Of a DNA stretch of 64,000 bases, positions 61,183-64,000 are shown piece after piece. A program made the position numbers and the translations under genes. The DNA is from Eubacterium_U album (lineage in GTDB: Bacteria > Bacillota > Clostridia > Lachnospirales > Lachnospiraceae): positions 1 to 64,000 of the forward strand of contig NZ_JAODBU010000002.1 of NCBI RefSeq assembly GCF_025336545.1, in the 5' to 3' direction. The number at the start of each line of letters is the position of its first letter. Position 1 is the first letter of the stretch. Below the pieces are notes generated by a model that made no database searches, was not told the DNA's origin, and saw only the letters and a program-made list of their open reading frames with translations.

Positions 61183-62883
61183 TTATGCAACTTCTTTTTC
61201 TTCATTTTTTTCAAATAACTTCTTTACACCCTGTACGGCAACAATTACACCAAGGATTAAAAGTAATACTGCAAAGATTAACTGTAATGTATTTCCAAGT
61301 GATAATCCTGTTGTAGCAAATGCTCCACTTAATTTGTAAATTGTCATTCCAAGGGCTGTAAATGTAACTGCCATCATAAAGAACATTGGTACCCATAACA
61401 TCCAACCCTGACGTTTTGTTTTCTTTAAGAATACTGCACAAGCTACTAAAGCAAGTACTGATAACAACTGGTTTGCTGAACCAAATAATGGCCAGATTTC
61501 TGCATAACCAACTTTTGCAAGTAAGAATGCAAGAACTAATGTAATAACTGTAGCAAAATACTTATTTGTTACTACCTTCTGGAATGGTGTCATATTATCA
61601 TCAGTTACTCCTTCATCTAAGAAGAATTCCTGGAATGAAAGACGACCAATTCTTGCAACTGAGTCAAGTGATGTTAAAGCAAAAGCTGAAACAGCAAGGT
61701 TAATTAATGTAAATACTAAATTATGTGGTAAACCAACTGCTGATAAGAAGTTTGCAATTGCACCTGCAAAAATCTGTGGCTGTGTTGTTAAGCCCTGTGC
61801 TGCTGCTTCTCCTTTTGCAAATGAAGCAACTGCGATTAATGCGATTACACCAAGCATACTTTCCATAAGCATTGCACCAAATGATACAGGTAACATATTC
61901 TTTTCATTTTTAATTTGCTTTGAAGCTGTTCCTGATGAAACAAGTGAATGGAAACCTGATACGGCACCACATGCTATTGTTACAAATAAAATTGGGAACA
62001 TATACTGTCCATCTACGTTGAAACTTGTAAATGCCTGTAAGTTACATGAAGGATTTGAAACAAATATACCTACAACTGCACCTACAATCATAAAAATTAA
62101 TAAATAACTGTTTAAATAATCTCTAGGCTGCAATAATGCCCATACAGGAACTACACTGGCAATAAATATATAAGCGAATATAAAAAGATGCCATGTTTCT
62201 CTTGTTAAATAAACAGGGAAGTTTAAACCAATTACTACTGCTACTACTAACATTGCAATTGCTATTACTGTATTTACCCATTTATTTAATTTTGCATATC
62301 TTAAAATCATTCCAAGTGCTACTGCTTCAAAAATAAATAAAATTGAAGTCATTGCTACTGCACCGTTTGCTGAGATTTTTTCTACTGCCTGTCCTGCAAC
62401 TTCAGGTACTGTAAATCCGTTAAATGTTCCAGCTACAACATCTGCAAATGCTGCAACTACTAAAATACAGAATAACCAACAGAAAAGTAAGAATAATTTC
62501 TTTCCTAATTTTCCAATATATTCTTCAATTATGTAACCAATTGTACGACCTTTGTTCTTAACTGATGCATACATTGATGCAAAATCCTGAACAGCTCCGA
62601 AGAACACACCACCTACAAGCAACCATAATAAAACAGGAAGCCAACCAAAAACTGCTGCCTGAATAGGTCCATTAATAGGACCCGCACCTGCTATTGATGC
62701 AAACTGATGTCCAAATACTACATTTGTATCCGCCGGTACATAATCAACTCCATCCTGTAATTCATATGCCGGAGTTTTTGCATTAGGGTCAATGCCCCAT
62801 TTGTTTTGAAGGTAACGACCATAAAGAAGATACGCTCCTCCAAGTACTACAATCGCAATTACCATCATTAAGATTCCATTCAT
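61183..62883 (-). CDS. cstA: Carbon-starvation protein CstA family transporter
   Basis: A 566-residue membrane protein with about 15-16 helices. The family signature is FGHQFASIAGAGPINGPIQA, with LPVLLWLLVGGVFFGAVQDF, and a C-terminal SLDSVARIGRLSFQEF plus WPLFGSANQLL. E. coli CstA/YjiY relatives import peptides or pyruvate. The start has AGAGAGG upstream. Expression is controlled by a T-box leader (62938-63235), implying response to one uncharged tRNA and so to amino-acid starvation, which suits a peptide or amino-acid importer. Confidence 0.93.
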   Translation of the reverse strand: MNGILMMVIAIVVLGGAYLLYGRYLQNKWGIDPNAKTPAYELQDGVDYVPADTNVVFGHQFASIAGAGPINGPIQAAVFGWLPVLLWLLVGGVFFGAVQDFASMYASVKNKGRTIGYIIEEYIGKLGKKLFLLFCWLFCILVVAAFADVVAGTFNGFTVPEVAGQAVEKISANGAVAMTSILFIFEAVALGMILRYAKLNKWVNTVIAIAMLVVAVVIGLNFPVYLTRETWHLFIFAYIFIASVVPVWALLQPRDYLNSYLLIFMIVGAVVGIFVSNPSCNLQAFTSFNVDGQYMFPILFVTIACGAVSGFHSLVSSGTASKQIKNEKNMLPVSFGAMLMESMLGVIALIAVASFAKGEAAAQGLTTQPQIFAGAIANFLSAVGLPHNLVFTLINLAVSAFALTSLDSVARIGRLSFQEFFLDEGVTDDNMTPFQKVVTNKYFATVITLVLAFLLAKVGYAEIWPLFGSANQLLSVLALVACAVFLKKTKRQGWMLWVPMFFMMAVTFTALGMTIYKLSGAFATTGLSLGNTLQLIFAVLLLILGVIVAVQGVKKLFEKNEEKEVA

Positions 62884-62937
62884 TTGTATTACCTCTCTTT
62901 TGTTATTATTTAGCTAGTTTATTCTTTTATTACAAAA

Positions 62938-63235
62938 GAAAAAGCCTTCATTGTCTTACGACAACAAAGGCGAAAATATCAATTTCGTGGTACCACTTTG
63001 TTTGAAATAATTATTACTAATTAAAACCACTTATCACTGTCACATCCAACAGCTTCTTCTGTAACGTGAAGACTACGTCTCTGCCTACTCACTATGTTAA
63101 GTTTTGGGAGAGATGCTCCAGGGTGATGTTACAACAATTCTTTTCTTCCGATTCTCAGCTACCTCGGTTCTCTGTAATCAAGACACTTTATTGCAATGTA
63201 TCCCTTTCTACGCAACTAACTATTACTTTTTACAA
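62938..63235 (-). promoter_or_regulatory. T-box riboswitch leader of cstA
   Basis: On minus, the T-box core AAAGTGGTACCACG (62986-62999) is followed by a terminator GCCTTTGTTGTC/GACAATGAAGGC (62944-62971) with T-run. Upstream are stem-I elements (AGAGAACCGAGGTAGCTGAGAA, shortened here to AGAGA and CCGAGG/CGG) and the GAGTAGG...CGTTACAGA stem II/III block. The specifier appears near AACATCACCCTGGAGC; ATC (Ile) fits best by alignment from memory, but this is uncertain. Uncharged tRNA would stabilise the antiterminator and permit cstA transcription. Confidence 0.85.
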
Positions 63236-63343
63236 ATTCTGTTTTATCACTTATTGTTAAATCATGCAACAATAAATTTATTATTTTTCTACAATTTAAT
63301 TATTTAAACTATGTCCAAATTATTTGTATAATTATATTAAGCA

Positions 63344-64000
63344 TTATTTTAATAATTTTAATATTTCAGCTGTTTTTCTTATATTTTTTTCGTCTGTTCT
63401 ATAAATTTCATATTCACTTAACCCGGGAATTCCCATATTAACATCATCATTTCGATATTCCATTTTGCTGTTTTCTACAACCTTACCTGTCATATGAAAG
63501 CTTTTTGCCCCGGTTATTTTAGCTATTTCCTTAATATTATCTGAATTTACACCTGCACCAACTAAAATCTCTATACCACTTGATCTTTCAACTAGTTTTT
63601 TAATTAACTTTACACCTTCAATACAACTATTTTTTTGTCCTGAAGTCAATATTGTATCTACACCTAATTTTCTAGCGGTCTCAAATGCTTCAAATGGATT
63701 TTTGCACATATCATATGCTCTATGAAGAGTAACTCTGCATCCTGTTGCCATATTCATAATTTCCTTCATATATGCCTCATTCAAACTTCCATCAGGATTA
63801 AGACAACCTATAACAATGGCATTTGCTCCTTCTCTTGCAAATTTTTCACTTTGTCTGCACATTATCTCAAATTCCGATTCTGTATAGCAAAAATCTCCAA
63901 ATCTTGGTCTTATCATAACATTTATTGGAATTTGAATTTTATTTCTTATTATTTTAAATAACTCTAAATCAGGCGTTGTTCCTCCTATAATAATATTTGA
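63344..64000 (-). CDS. cutC: CutC family protein (5' end beyond window)
   Basis: The visible 219 codons show a TIM-barrel CutC: IIIGGTTPDLELF at the window edge, then PINVMIRPRFGDFCYTESEF, CRVTLHRAYDMCKNPFEAFE, LTSGQKNSCIEGVKLIKKL and GAGVNSDNIKEI. The frame is open to 64000, so the true start lies outside. CutC was named for copper tolerance, but its biochemical role is unproven. It is upstream of the T-box/cstA and in the same direction. Confidence 0.9.
   Translation of the reverse strand, partial: SNIIIGGTTPDLELFKIIRNKIQIPINVMIRPRFGDFCYTESEFEIMCRQSEKFAREGANAIVIGCLNPDGSLNEAYMKEIMNMATGCRVTLHRAYDMCKNPFEAFETARKLGVDTILTSGQKNSCIEGVKLIKKLVERSSGIEILVGAGVNSDNIKEIAKITGAKSFHMTGKVVENSKMEYRNDDVNMGIPGLSEYEIYRTDEKNIRKTAEILKLLK

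Noticed and set aside
63066..63307. Plus-strand frames of 64 and 67 codons
   Set aside because: Antisense to the T-box leader; no coding support.

Overview
This window reads as chromosome of a low-GC anaerobic Firmicute, most likely a Lachnospiraceae-type gut clostridium. The evidence is uniformly AT-rich DNA, strong AGGAGG-type ribosome sites, the clostridial SCIFF/radical-SAM pair next to secDF, HemZ, a spore-cortex-lytic-type protein, a tyrosine recombinase remnant that resembles Tn916-type integrases, a type-A RNase P RNA and a T-box leader. Species cannot be named from this alone. Most genes lie on the minus strand.

Layout. 1-4090: repeat locus, yajC-tgt, an aldo/keto reductase, and aroC on plus. 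4213-10357: small membrane proteins, a VanZ-domain protein, glyA, an unrecognised Cys-rich protein, a fold-back repeat, a coiled-coil protein and a DUF1294 protein. 10430-25218: a long minus-strand block aspS-hisS-hemZ-MBL hydrolase-relA-apt-recJ-(repeat)-secDF-scfB-scfA-TIGR04086-type membrane protein. 25396-29575: CNNM/CBS protein, purine nucleoside phosphorylase, pyrBI and rnpB. 29598-33709: TGS-uridine kinase, trmK, dnaG. 33882-35950: two tRNA-Leu genes, a secreted beta-helix protein and several repeat remnants. 35971-50731: tex, PAP2, GT2, CPBP protease, HAD phosphatase, argS, a UDP-sugar pyrophosphorylase, a Ser/Thr kinase and carAB. 50899-58858: a three-hairpin structured repeat, a SleC-like cortex enzyme, nth, folA-thyA, a low-molecular-weight phosphatase, integrase and reductase remnants, and a large secreted GH16 enzyme. 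58970-64000: an HNH remnant, a decayed IS3-family element, cstA behind a T-box, and cutC running off the window.

Metabolic links: carAB and pyrBI supply the first steps of pyrimidine synthesis; glyA, folA and thyA form the folate/dTMP cycle; relA, apt and purine phosphorylase concern purine and alarmone balance; yajC, secDF and the SCIFF pair form an export-associated neighbourhood that is split between two loci here.

The least explained material is non-coding. There are three dispersed structured repeat families: a terminator-flanking hairpin repeat with tandem 99- or 96-bp arms, a closed three-hairpin element with decayed copies, and a fold-back element of about 177 bp. The T-box in front of cstA and the Cys-rich/coiled-coil gene pair around the fold-back element are the other main leads. 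I found no CRISPR array, toxin-antitoxin pair, defence island or intact prophage.
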